Source of the DNA: Verrucomicrobiota bacterium
GTDB taxonomy: Bacteria > Verrucomicrobiota > Verrucomicrobiia > Chthoniobacterales > UBA10450
Reading direction: 5' to 3'
NCBI GenBank assembly: GCA_003218395.1
Contig: QHNJ01000019.1
Location: 1 to 37,140 of the forward strand
Length of the DNA: 37,140 nt
Numbering within the stretch: the first letter of the stretch is position 1; each line of letters starts with the position of its first letter. Positions 8,988 to 17,690 of this stretch are shown here, piece after piece. The notes beneath the pieces are model-generated. The model did not search any database, had not been told where the DNA came from, and saw only the letters and a list, made by a program, of their open reading frames with translations. Position numbers and translations under genes: made by a program.

Positions 8988-10129
8988 TGTCTCGATTTTT
9001 GCCGGCGACTTTTGCGATCTCGATCTTAGCGACGAATCTCCTCGCACAAGCCCCGACACCGACATCGCCCGCGCCGACGTCATCGGGAAGACCTCCACTA
9101 ATTCCGGCAAAATCGCCTGCACTGCCGTCGCCTTCCCCGTCGGGGACACCCACGATGCAAGAATTGGTTGATTCGTTAGGCCCGGCAGATTTGCAGGCAG
9201 TCATCACGTTGTTGAAAAGCAATTTCACAAACCCGGATGCAATTACCGATACGGAATTGAATCGGGCGACTGTTGAGGGTCTGATGATTCGACTGCCGCA
9301 TGGCGTGGTGCTTTTGCCCAACAAGGAGAGCGCACCGATGGAAGCGCCTAGCGCCCTTTACAGCGAGGTGCTGGGAGGTCACATCGGGTATCTGCGCCTC
9401 GGGTCGCTGAACAGCGCAAATCTTCAGGCGATGGATAAAAGTCTCAGCGACTTCGCCGGGAAAAAGGTGGACGCGCTGATTGTCGATCTTCGCTCTAGTC
9501 AGGGAACGAATGATTTTGCAATGGCAACGGAATTTGCGAAACGATTTTGTCCGAAGGGCAAGCCACTCTTCACATTGCGCAAACCGGCCGCACGTCAGGA
9601 TCGAGTGTTTAATTCTGACCGCGATCCAGCTTTTCACGGCCTGGTGATGGTGCTCGCCGATGGCGACACCGCCGGCTCTGCCGAAGCACTCGCTGCGGCA
9701 CTACGGCTTTATGACAAAGCCCTGGTCATTGGGCAACCGACTGCCGGTCGCGCAGCAGAATATTCCGATTTGTCATTGCCTGGCGGCAAAATTCTGCGTG
9801 TTGCAGTGGCGGAAATGGTTTCGCTGGAGGGTCGTTCGTTGTTTCCGGACGGAGTAAAACCGGACTTGCCCGTTGAGATGCGAATGGCAGACAAGCGGCA
9901 AATTTTTCAATTAAGCGGCGAAAAAGGAATGGGGCCGTTTGTTTACGAAACGGGGCGTCCCCACATGAATGAGGCGGCGCTGTTGGCGGGAACAAATCCT
10001 GAGGTTGAGGCGGCGGAGGCCGCGCAGCAAAGACGTGGACGTCCGTCGGAGAAGGTGCCGGCACACGACCCGGTCTTGCAGCGCGCTCTGGATGTTGTCA
10101 CCTCGCTCGAGATTTATCAAAAGCGGTAA
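8984..10129 (+). CDS. S41-family-like peptidase (secreted)
   Basis: DLRSSQG, TAGSAEALAAALR and GQPTAGR blocks of S41 C-terminal-processing peptidases; signal peptide followed by Pro/Ser linker; ATGA overlap with purD. Confidence 0.8.
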   Translation: MMSRFLPATFAISILATNLLAQAPTPTSPAPTSSGRPPLIPAKSPALPSPSPSGTPTMQELVDSLGPADLQAVITLLKSNFTNPDAITDTELNRATVEGLMIRLPHGVVLLPNKESAPMEAPSALYSEVLGGHIGYLRLGSLNSANLQAMDKSLSDFAGKKVDALIVDLRSSQGTNDFAMATEFAKRFCPKGKPLFTLRKPAARQDRVFNSDRDPAFHGLVMVLADGDTAGSAEALAAALRLYDKALVIGQPTAGRAAEYSDLSLPGGKILRVAVAEMVSLEGRSLFPDGVKPDLPVEMRMADKRQIFQLSGEKGMGPFVYETGRPHMNEAALLAGTNPEVEAAEAAQQRRGRPSEKVPAHDPVLQRALDVVTSLEIYQKR

Positions 10130-10139
10130 GTGACCTCGA

Positions 10140-10391
10140 TTAACCGCTGAAATCCCATCTGTATTTGAAATTCGGTCTGCGGGATTTTGTAGAGAGCTCG
10201 ATTTCTAAGGTCTTTCTGCCTAGAAACCGGACCCGCTCCACACCAACAGTGTCCCGAAACTGGAGTTGATCATGCCGGCTACACACCTCAGCGCGATACG
10301 TATGCAACACCTTCATTCGTCCAACCACCTGCGGGTGTGTGAGCGCTCGCACATACGACTCCAACATTTCAACGGCAGAGTTATTCGACAA
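10140..10391 (-). CDS. Small hypothetical protein
   Basis: 83-aa ORF filling the gap between S41 and rnc; no recognised domain. Confidence 0.35.
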   Translation of the reverse strand: MSNNSAVEMLESYVRALTHPQVVGRMKVLHTYRAEVCSRHDQLQFRDTVGVERVRFLGRKTLEIELSTKSRRPNFKYRWDFSG

Positions 10392-10439
10392 GTAAAAGCG
10401 AAGCCGTTCGTGAAGCGCCGTTGTCGTTTACCGAGTTGA

Positions 10440-10468
10440 GAGATTCTTCGACTTCGCTCAGAATGACA
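10440..10468. repeat. Dispersed GTCATTCTGAGCGAAGTCGAAGAATCTC-type repeat unit
   Basis: Reverse complement of agattcttcgacttcgctcagaatgaca; antisense ORF translates to the characteristic VILSEVEES peptide. Confidence 0.75.
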
Positions 10469-10473
10469 AACAA

Positions 10474-11172
10474 GTGAGTCCGCTCGAGGAACGTATCGGT
10501 TACAAATTCCGCAATGCGCTTTTGCTCGCGGAGGCGCTCACTCACCCCAGCCTCGGCCATGAAACGCAACGCTATCATTTTGATAATCAGCGCTTGGAAT
10601 TCCTCGGTGACGCCGTCCTCCAGCTTGTCATTACCGAACATCTCTTTCGCCATTTTGGAGGCGAAGCCGAGGGGCAACTGACAAAATTGCGTTCACGGCT
10701 CGTCTCCCGCGAAACATTGAAAATGCACGCTGCGGCGCTGGATTTGGGACGTTATCTTTTGATGGGCCGGGGCGAAGAAGCCAGTGGCGGCCGGGAGCGA
10801 ACATCGACTTTGGCGGATGCGTTTGAAGCTCTCATCGGCGCCATCTATCTCGATGGCGGTCTTGATACTGCGAGAACGTTCATTCTTGCGCAGGCGCGGG
10901 CCGATCTCGAGCAAGTCGCGGAAGAGCCCGTGGACATCAATCCAAAAGGTCAGTTGCAGGAATTATTGCAACGCATTTCGCCGCGCAGCCCAGTTTACGA
11001 ATTGATTTCGCAAAGTGGACGGGACCACGAAAAAACATTTGTGGTGCAAGCTGTTTGGGAGGGAATTGTTCTTGGCCACGGCAGCGGCCGCAGCAAAAAA
11101 CAGGCGGAAACCGCGGCTGCGCTGGAGGCGATGAGGTTAAGGCGCTGGGAGGAAGCGAAACCGGGCACGTGA
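10474..11172 (+). CDS. rnc: Ribonuclease III
   Basis: HPSLGHETQRYHFDNQRLEFLGDAVLQLVI signature, C-terminal dsRBD; GTG start. Confidence 0.95.
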   Translation: MSPLEERIGYKFRNALLLAEALTHPSLGHETQRYHFDNQRLEFLGDAVLQLVITEHLFRHFGGEAEGQLTKLRSRLVSRETLKMHAAALDLGRYLLMGRGEEASGGRERTSTLADAFEALIGAIYLDGGLDTARTFILAQARADLEQVAEEPVDINPKGQLQELLQRISPRSPVYELISQSGRDHEKTFVVQAVWEGIVLGHGSGRSKKQAETAAALEAMRLRRWEEAKPGT

Positions 11173-11222
11173 CATCGACAAGGGTTTCGCCGCGTCATCT
11201 AAGACGGCGCAGAGTGCCGCGG

Positions 11223-12098
11223 CTACAGCGAGTGATTGAGCGCGTCGAGCTGCTTTCCAGAGCTCGACGTCCACCGAAAACGCCGCGCGATGGATGCAGT
11301 GACAAATTTTTTTGCCCGGCGGATTGCGCTTTCCAGAGATAGACCAGAGGTAAGACCGGCGGTAATCGCCGCCGAGTAAGTGCAGCCCGTGCCATGCGTC
11401 GCAACATCGTGAACAAATGGCGCCGAGAACTCACTGATCTTATCGCCCGCAAAGAGCAGATCGGCTGCGTCGCCGCCGATGAGATGTCCGCCCTTTAGTA
11501 AGATCGACACGCCATATTTTTTTTGCATTTCCTTTCCCGCGTTGCGCATCGCCCGGAGATGGCGGATTGGCTCGCCGAGCAGCTTTTCCGCTTCGTCCAG
11601 ATTTGGGGTCAGCAGCGTCGCCAACGGAAATAATTCTTTCTCATAAAGCTCGATCGCTTTGGGTTCGAGAAGTTGATCACCGCTCGTCGCAACGATGACC
11701 GGATCAACAACGAGCGGAAAGCGTTTGGCAGAATTGGCTGAAAGATCGACGACTGCTCGGGCAACTGCTTCGATGATTTCGGCTGAAAAGAGCAGTCCCG
11801 TCTTCGCCGCTGCGATTGGGAAATTTCGGAAAAGGAGAGCGATCTGTTCGCGCACAATCTCGGTGCTGATCGGCTCGATCCGCGAAACTTTTCCCGGCGT
11901 TTCTGCAACGATGCAGGTGATCGCGGTTAATCCATAAACACCGAGCGCCGAAAACGTTTTAAGATCGGCCTGAACACCAGCTCCGGCGCTGCAGTCCGAT
12001 CCCGCGATGGTCAGTGCGACGGGCGGGGTTTGGCCGATGGCTGACGGTCGATGGTTGACCGCAGACGAAGTCAGCGTTCGCGATTTCAACCGGTTCAA
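11223..12098 (-). CDS. thiD: Hydroxymethylpyrimidine/phosphomethylpyrimidine kinase
   Basis: ALTIAGSDCSAGAGVQADLKTFSALGVYGLTAIT; GTGCTYSAAI. The N-terminal ~25 aa may be spurious (encoded by heptamer repeat). Confidence 0.93.
   Translation of the reverse strand: MNRLKSRTLTSSAVNHRPSAIGQTPPVALTIAGSDCSAGAGVQADLKTFSALGVYGLTAITCIVAETPGKVSRIEPISTEIVREQIALLFRNFPIAAAKTGLLFSAEIIEAVARAVVDLSANSAKRFPLVVDPVIVATSGDQLLEPKAIELYEKELFPLATLLTPNLDEAEKLLGEPIRHLRAMRNAGKEMQKKYGVSILLKGGHLIGGDAADLLFAGDKISEFSAPFVHDVATHGTGCTYSAAITAGLTSGLSLESAIRRAKKFVTASIARRFRWTSSSGKQLDALNHSL
12036..12066. repeat. Degenerate heptamer array (GATGGCT GACGGTC GATGGTT GACCGCA)
   Basis: 7-nt periodicity at the thiD 5' end. Confidence 0.55.
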
Positions 12099-12112
12099 CG
12101 ATTTAATGAATC

Positions 12113-12346
12113 CTACGCCCCGTCGCTACCAATCGCTTCGACTGGACATCCTTCCATCGCTTCTTTGCAGAGTGCTTCTTCTTCCGGCGTCTCCGGCTGC
12201 TTATAAACGTAGGAATGACCGCCATCGTCGTTACGCTTGAAATTGGCAGGCGCGGTCTCCCGGCACAAATCGCAGTCGATACATTGATCATCGACGTAGA
12301 ATTTGCCCGCTACGTTTTCGGCGTATTTGTTCGCGACATCGGCCAT
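12113..12346 (-). CDS. Ferredoxin, single 4Fe-4S type
   Basis: CIDCDLCRETAP ... CKEAMEGCPVEAIG. Confidence 0.9.
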   Translation of the reverse strand: MADVANKYAENVAGKFYVDDQCIDCDLCRETAPANFKRNDDGGHSYVYKQPETPEEEALCKEAMEGCPVEAIGSDGA

Positions 12347-12537
12347 GGTTTACCCGGTAAGAGTGAAGTTGAACGTTAGGAAGAAATGTTCACCCCGCAA
12401 TCCAATTTGGCCGTTGACGAGCTTGCGCGCAACCGTCAGAAAACGGTTGGCGCATTAAAACGTTGAATCGACAGGGCCAATGTAACTCGTTTAAGGATGT
12501 AACGGTATAAACGATTCTAACGATTCGCTCCCTTCTG

Positions 12538-12780
12538 ATGAAAAAGGAAACAGCCAAAACACTGCGGGCCTTTGCGATTGAATTGGCAATCTACGCGCTC
12601 CTTGTTGTCGCTTACTTTTTCCTGGTGCTGCATTTCCTCGGAGGATGGCTGTACCAGCTCGAAAGTCAGCACCGTTATATCTACGCCAGCGTCGCAATTC
12701 TGCTAATGATCGGCCAGGCTGTCGTTCTTCAAAATGTAACCACGCTCTTGCTGCGTTTTATTCGCGGTCGCGCCGGATAG
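12538..12780 (+). CDS. Small two-TM membrane protein
   Basis: Hydrophobic 80-aa ORF 3 bp upstream of the TauE/SafE gene. Confidence 0.7.
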   Translation: MKKETAKTLRAFAIELAIYALLVVAYFFLVLHFLGGWLYQLESQHRYIYASVAILLMIGQAVVLQNVTTLLLRFIRGRAG

Positions 12781-12783
12781 ACC

Positions 12784-13710
12784 ATGTTTTTCCCAATTTC
12801 CGGCGCGGACATCAGCCCGATCTATTTGGTCATCGTTGGGTTCGTAATCGGCATTATGGGCGGATTTTTCGGAGTGGGCGGGAGCTTCATTGCCGGCCCC
12901 GCCCTGCGCCTGGTCGGTTTGGATTGGAATTTTGCAGTGGGCACCGACCTGGCGCATATCGTTGGTAAGTCAGTCGTAGCGGTGCGGCAACATCGCGCCT
13001 TTGGAAATGTCGATCTTAGGCTCGGATGCATCATGGCGCTGGGAACAATCGGTGGCGCCGAAGTAGGCGCGCAGTTGATTCAAGCCCTCAAGCGCGCGGG
13101 CAATGTCAATCTGGTCGTGAGCATCATTTCGATTGTCGTTTATCTGAGCATCTCCACATTCATGCTTTGGGAGAGCCGGAAAACACTCATCTCGCAAAAG
13201 GGACGATTGCCGCGAGGAAAGGTGAAAGGTGTAAAGTCGAAAGAAGACCATTCTGCATTCGGCCCTGTCACCCGGAGTATTCAACAACTGAAAATTTGGC
13301 CGATGATCGCCCTGCCAGCTTCGGGAATAAAGGAAATTTCGCTCTGGTTGATTCTTTTCGTCGCGTTCGTGGGCGGGTTTTTTAGCGGCTTTCTCGGCGG
13401 AGGCGCCGGCTACATCCGGATGCCGTCGATGGTGTATGTGCTCGGAATTCCCACCCACCTTGCAGTAGGTACCGATTTGTTCGAGATCATCATCTCGGCC
13501 AGTTACGGAACTTTTAGCCATGCGGTTAAAGGCAATGTGGATATCCTAATCGCGCTGGTCATGCACACCGGCGCGGCCATCGGCGCGCAGATCGGCGCCA
13601 TCTGCACCCAGTATTTCGCCGGCCCGAAAATTCGACTCGCTTTTGTCCCGTTGCCGCTCATCGGCGCAGCCATCGTGATTTATACTCTGTTCACCGGACA
13701 TAAATTGTAA
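12784..13710 (+). CDS. TauE/SafE family sulfite exporter-like permease
   Basis: GFVIGIMGGFFGVGGSFIAGPAL and GGFFSGFLGGGAGYIRMPSMVY repeats. Confidence 0.9.
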   Translation: MFFPISGADISPIYLVIVGFVIGIMGGFFGVGGSFIAGPALRLVGLDWNFAVGTDLAHIVGKSVVAVRQHRAFGNVDLRLGCIMALGTIGGAEVGAQLIQALKRAGNVNLVVSIISIVVYLSISTFMLWESRKTLISQKGRLPRGKVKGVKSKEDHSAFGPVTRSIQQLKIWPMIALPASGIKEISLWLILFVAFVGGFFSGFLGGGAGYIRMPSMVYVLGIPTHLAVGTDLFEIIISASYGTFSHAVKGNVDILIALVMHTGAAIGAQIGAICTQYFAGPKIRLAFVPLPLIGAAIVIYTLFTGHKL

Positions 13711-13717
13711 CCCCTCG

Positions 13718-14602
13718 ATGAAAATTTTGATTTGCAGTGATGGAACGCCAGCCGCCGAGAGCGCGATCCAACTGGGAGGATTATTAGCCATTCCGCTAAA
13801 GGCTGAAACCACGCTCTTCGGTACTGCGGAAAAGTCGCAAGACGAAGCCTCGTTGCGCGAAGCGCTCGAGAAGCAGGCGCAACCCATCCGCTCACAAAAT
13901 GTGGCTCTGGATATCATCGTGCACGCGGGCGAACCGATCCGGGAGATTCTCGGTCGAACATCTAAAATGAGCTACGATCTCGTTGTCATCGGGGCGCGAT
14001 GGACTGGAGCAACGGGGGATTACTGGCGCTCACAAAAGACCTACGAAGTGATCAAAGCAATTCAGCCACCGGTGCTGGTGGCAATCGGCGAATGTAAACA
14101 ACTGAAGAATTTTCTTGTTTGCACCGGCGGAAAGGAATTCATCGAGCGCGCGATACACTTCACGGGCAAATTAGCTGCGGCGGTTGGGGCGTCCGTGACC
14201 TTGCTCCATGTCATGGCCGAGCCGCCCGCGATTTATGTCGACTTGGTGCGGCTCGAAGAAGATGTCGATCGATTGCTCGAATCTAAATCGGAACTCGGAA
14301 CAAATCTGCGCCGGCAAAAAAGAGAGCTCGAACGCCTCGGCGTCTCGGCCGCAGTGCATCTTCGGCACGGGATTGTGATCGACCAGGTTTTCGAAGAAGC
14401 GCGCGAAGGCAATTACGATTTGATCGTGACGGGCACGTCGCAAGCGCGTGGTCTCCTTCGTCATTACATCATGGGCGATCTCACTCGTAGCATTCTAAAT
14501 CGCGCAAATTGCCCGGTACTCGTTGCGCGCGCCGGCAAACCGGCGGCGGCCAGAACCCTTTGGAAGGCTCTCAAAGAACTATTCAGTAGGGGCGAAAAGT
14601 AG
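13718..14602 (+). CDS. Universal stress protein, two USP domains
   Basis: C-terminal GTSQARGLLRHYIMGDLTRSILNRANCPVLVAR USP signature. Confidence 0.9.
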   Translation: MKILICSDGTPAAESAIQLGGLLAIPLKAETTLFGTAEKSQDEASLREALEKQAQPIRSQNVALDIIVHAGEPIREILGRTSKMSYDLVVIGARWTGATGDYWRSQKTYEVIKAIQPPVLVAIGECKQLKNFLVCTGGKEFIERAIHFTGKLAAAVGASVTLLHVMAEPPAIYVDLVRLEEDVDRLLESKSELGTNLRRQKRELERLGVSAAVHLRHGIVIDQVFEEAREGNYDLIVTGTSQARGLLRHYIMGDLTRSILNRANCPVLVARAGKPAAARTLWKALKELFSRGEK

Positions 14603-14733
14603 CGCGTCGTGCCGGTTACGTAGCCAGGCTCATGCGCGCGGCTCCCAGTTCAAAACGCCGGATCGCGTCACCAGAGGAAATCTTGGATTTGTTTTTCCTC
14701 TTTTCATGGGTTCCTGATTCATAGTGCGAGCAC

Positions 14734-15642
14734 GTGAACAACGAACTCTGTGCAGCTCCCGTGTGCTTCGTTGGATTGGCCCATCTTTGGCGTGAATGGA
14801 CGCTGGAAAGTTGGCGCCCGATTGCCCCAGTTTTTGCCAAACCGGAACCTTCAAAGTGGAATGATGCGCGAGTAACGGTGGCCTGGATCGGTCACGCGAC
14901 AGTGCTCATCAATTTCTTCGGTATCAAAATTCTTACCGACCCCGTACTTTTTCCGAGAATCGGGATTCGATTACCGGGACTCACAATTGGTCCCAAACGT
15001 TTAACCGCGCCGGCGCTCGAATTCCACGAGCTGCCAAAGATCAACGTTGTCCTTCTATCGCACGCGCATTTTGACCATCTTGATCTGCGAACGCTCAATT
15101 GCTTTGACGAGAAAACGAGTCTGATCACCGCTTCGAACACGCGAGACTTGTTAAGGTGGACACGTCTACGCGACATCACGGAGCTTCGTTGGGATGAGCG
15201 GACGACTCTCAAGACTGCCGCTGGCGAAATTGATGTCATCGCTTTGCGCGTGAAACACTGGGGCGCGCGGAAGCAGCGCGATACTTACCGTGGTTACAAC
15301 GGCTATCTCTTGGACAGAAATGGACGGCGCATTCTTTTTGCTGGGGACACCGCATTGACGAACCGTTTTGCCGAATTGCGCGAGCGCGGCCCCCTCGATC
15401 TCGGGATCATGTCGATTGGCGCCTACAATCCGTGGATCCGATCGCATTGCACGCCTGAGCAAGCGATTGAAATGGCAAACGCCGCCGGTGCGCAATTTAT
15501 CGTGCCGGTGCATCATCAAACATTCCGACTCAGTTTCGAGCCGTTGTGGGAACCGATCGAACGCTTTAAAGCGGCGCTGCGCGGCGCGCCCGAACGGATC
15601 GCTCTGTGCGAAATTGGCCAGACATTTGTGCTGCCGATGTAG
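14734..15642 (+). CDS. MBL-fold metallo-hydrolase (UlaG/NAPE-PLD-like)
   Basis: TVAWIGHATVLI, LLSHAHFDHLDL, LFAGDTALT, VPVHHQTF. Confidence 0.9.
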   Translation: MNNELCAAPVCFVGLAHLWREWTLESWRPIAPVFAKPEPSKWNDARVTVAWIGHATVLINFFGIKILTDPVLFPRIGIRLPGLTIGPKRLTAPALEFHELPKINVVLLSHAHFDHLDLRTLNCFDEKTSLITASNTRDLLRWTRLRDITELRWDERTTLKTAAGEIDVIALRVKHWGARKQRDTYRGYNGYLLDRNGRRILFAGDTALTNRFAELRERGPLDLGIMSIGAYNPWIRSHCTPEQAIEMANAAGAQFIVPVHHQTFRLSFEPLWEPIERFKAALRGAPERIALCEIGQTFVLPM

Positions 15643-15689
15643 AGGCGCCTGTGCCAAGCGGCTCCTGGTGTAGTCTTGGCCTCCGCCGC

Positions 15690-15727
15690 GCCGGCGTAGC
15701 TCAGCTGGTAGAGCAGCGGTTTCGTAA
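15690..15727 (+). pseudogene. 5' half of a tRNA-Thr(CGT) gene, truncated after the anticodon loop
   Basis: gccggcgtagctcagctggtagagcagcggtttcgtaa matches the first 38 nt of the intact tRNA at 17503 except two positions; the following tctagcgctttgcc cannot form the anticodon 3' stem or T arm. Confidence 0.88.
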
Positions 15728-15859
15728 TCTAGCGCTTTGCCCTCGACACAGATCGCTTCATTGGACGCAGTGCCGACAGCACCGACCGCTTGCCAACAGG
15801 AACGACAATCATACCGTCAACATCACGTCAACAGCGCCGGGTAAAAAAATGCGGCGAGC

Positions 15860-16219
15860 TTACCTCGGCGATGGAGCGACAGTGGCTGCCGCCGAGGGCG
15901 CGTTCTGCGTTGTCGAGGTTTTGCTCCCGATCTTTTTTGATCGCTTGCGCACCTTCGCGGCTTTTTTACGTTGGATGGCTGGTCTTACGACGGTCATCGT
16001 CCTCCCGCTCTCAGTCGTAGTCTCTTCATATGGGGTCGGAAGGTTGCGGGGATCCGGACCTCCTCCAGTCATGACCCCGGCGCTTCCGTTGCCCATGCCA
16101 CTGCCAGCGGTGCTACCTGTAGTTCCTGAGCCAGTGATTTGTCCGTTCGCGTCGCCGAAAATGAAAGGTCCCACACAAACGCCGACAAAAATGATCTGCC
16201 GAAGTTTAGATAAGTTCAT
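15860..16219 (-). CDS. Small secreted Gly/Ser-rich protein with basic tail
   Basis: Signal-peptide-like N-terminus MNLSKLRQIIFVGVCVGPFIFGDANGQ; compositionally biased body. Confidence 0.55.
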   Translation of the reverse strand: MNLSKLRQIIFVGVCVGPFIFGDANGQITGSGTTGSTAGSGMGNGSAGVMTGGGPDPRNLPTPYEETTTESGRTMTVVRPAIQRKKAAKVRKRSKKIGSKTSTTQNAPSAAATVAPSPR

Positions 16220-16331
16220 TGTATTTCGATTGAGCAGGGCGCGTCTTACACGGCAGCGACCGTCACCTGCATTTCTTTATCGGACGTGACACCGTGTACG
16301 CGTGTCGCATTCTTCTGCAGACCTTGCGCGA

Positions 16332-16496
16332 TTAGCCATCCGCAACGCTCTGCACGATTCGCGTAGAATTACGCAGTTCGAGTGTCCGATTTTGTCCGAA
16401 ATCGCCAGTGTGCTCGTGTGTTTCGATCACGTTGCCCTTTTCATCGTAAACGCGAATCACAGCGTTCCAATTCGTCTTGCAGTTGGCCAGATTTTT
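16332..16496 (-). pseudogene. Fragment of a small protein (KNLANCKTNWNAVIRVYDEKGNVIETHEHTGDFGQNRTLELRNSTRIVQSVADG*)
   Basis: Protein-like open frame with no ATG/GTG near its 5' end (preceded by TGA). Confidence 0.4.
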
Positions 16497-16545
16497 TCAA
16501 AACTCTGCGCATATGAAAACGACAACTCTCCCATTAAGAAATTGA

Positions 16546-17685
16546 ATGAACCGCTCGCCTTTGCGACGCCGTTTGCTCCTCATCCCACTCGTGCTCGTTT
16601 GCTTTGCGCTTTCGCCGACGGCCCGAGCCGTTGACCCACCACCGGACGGAGGCTATCCCAATAACAACACCGCCGAGGGTGAAGATGCACTCTTCAGCCT
16701 CGACACTTTACTAGGCACCGACAACACGGCAATCGGTTTTGATGCGCTCTATAATAACACCACCGGCAGCTTCAACACAGCCAGCGGTAGCAAAGCGCTC
16801 GAATTTAACACAATCGGATTCTCCAACACAGCCACTGGTGACGTGGCGCTCTACAACAACACAACCGGCTATCAAAACACGGCCACCGGCACTGAAGCGC
16901 TCGTAAGCAACACAACTGCCAACAACAACACGGCCAACGGTTTTGAGGCGCTCTATTTCAACACTGGCAACGACAACACGGCCGCGGGTGCTTTCGCGCT
17001 CGTGAGCACCACAACCGGCATCGGCAACACGGCCGACGGTGTTCATGCACTCCATCGCAACACGATCGGCAACTACAACACCGCCAGCGGTCAAGGCGCG
17101 CTCTTTAGGAACACGACAGGGGGTAATAACACCGCTGACGGCCAGAACGCTCGCCGCAACACGATCGGCAGCAGCAACATCGCATTAGGCTCTTACGCCG
17201 GTTTCAACCTCACGACCGGTAGCAACAATATCGACATTTTCGACCGAGGTGTTGTTGGGGAAGCCAACACCATTCGCATCGGTACGCAAGGAACCCAGGG
17301 AACGACATTCATTGCCGGCATTAGCGGGGCAACCGTTCCAGCTTTAAAATCGCCCGCGTGCTTGTGCGTCAGCGAACGCGGCGCGGGGCGGATGGCCGAC
17401 GCAGCGCGGGTTTTGCAACGCCTGATTTGCGCTTGGCACCGCGAAGCGGCTACAGTTTCGGGCTTGCTCACCCAATCTGCGGATGGCATCTTTGCCGCTT
17501 GTGCCGACGTAGCTCAGTTGGTAGAGCAGCGGTTTCGTAAACCGCAGGTCACGGGTTCGAATCCCGTCGTCGGCTGTCCTCTGTTTCGGATTTCGGATGG
17601 CGGATTGCTCGGACGTTCGATGTTGAAAAACCGCCTGGGCCATTACTGGGCGATTGGGCGCGGCTCAGCTCGCCATTATGGTTGA
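16546..17685 (+). CDS. Secreted 17-aa-repeat protein (YadA-head-like ALxxNTTGxxNTAxGxx repeats), 3' truncated; the last ~110 codons read through non-homologous sequence and a tRNA
   Basis: MNRSPLRRRLLLIPLVLVCFALSPTARA signal peptide; about nine repeats; after GISGATV the translation includes ADVAQLVEQRFRKPQVTGSNPVVGCP, which is translated tRNA. Confidence 0.75.
   Translation: MNRSPLRRRLLLIPLVLVCFALSPTARAVDPPPDGGYPNNNTAEGEDALFSLDTLLGTDNTAIGFDALYNNTTGSFNTASGSKALEFNTIGFSNTATGDVALYNNTTGYQNTATGTEALVSNTTANNNTANGFEALYFNTGNDNTAAGAFALVSTTTGIGNTADGVHALHRNTIGNYNTASGQGALFRNTTGGNNTADGQNARRNTIGSSNIALGSYAGFNLTTGSNNIDIFDRGVVGEANTIRIGTQGTQGTTFIAGISGATVPALKSPACLCVSERGAGRMADAARVLQRLICAWHREAATVSGLLTQSADGIFAACADVAQLVEQRFRKPQVTGSNPVVGCPLFRISDGGLLGRSMLKNRLGHYWAIGRGSARHYG
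17503..17575 (+). tRNA. tRNA-Thr (anticodon CGT)
   Basis: GCCGACG TA GCTC AGTTGGTA GAGC A GCGGT TTCGTAA ACCGC AGGTC ACGGG TTCGAAT CCCGT CGTCGGC T folds as a full cloverleaf. Confidence 0.97.
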
Positions 17686-17690
17686 ATCCT

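Noticed and set aside
10381-10677. ORF with HLFVILSEVEESLNSVNDNG as a gene
   Set aside because: The peptide is the hallmark translation of a dispersed intergenic repeat, and the rest is antisense to rnc.
15606-16289. ORF 15606-16289 (+) as a protein-coding gene
   Set aside because: Contains VAQLVEQRF, a translation of the tRNA half, and overlaps a more plausible minus-strand secreted ORF.
16690-17240. ~51-nt repeats as a possible CRISPR array
   Set aside because: The repeats are diverged, in frame, and encode a 17-aa protein repeat; no unique spacers.
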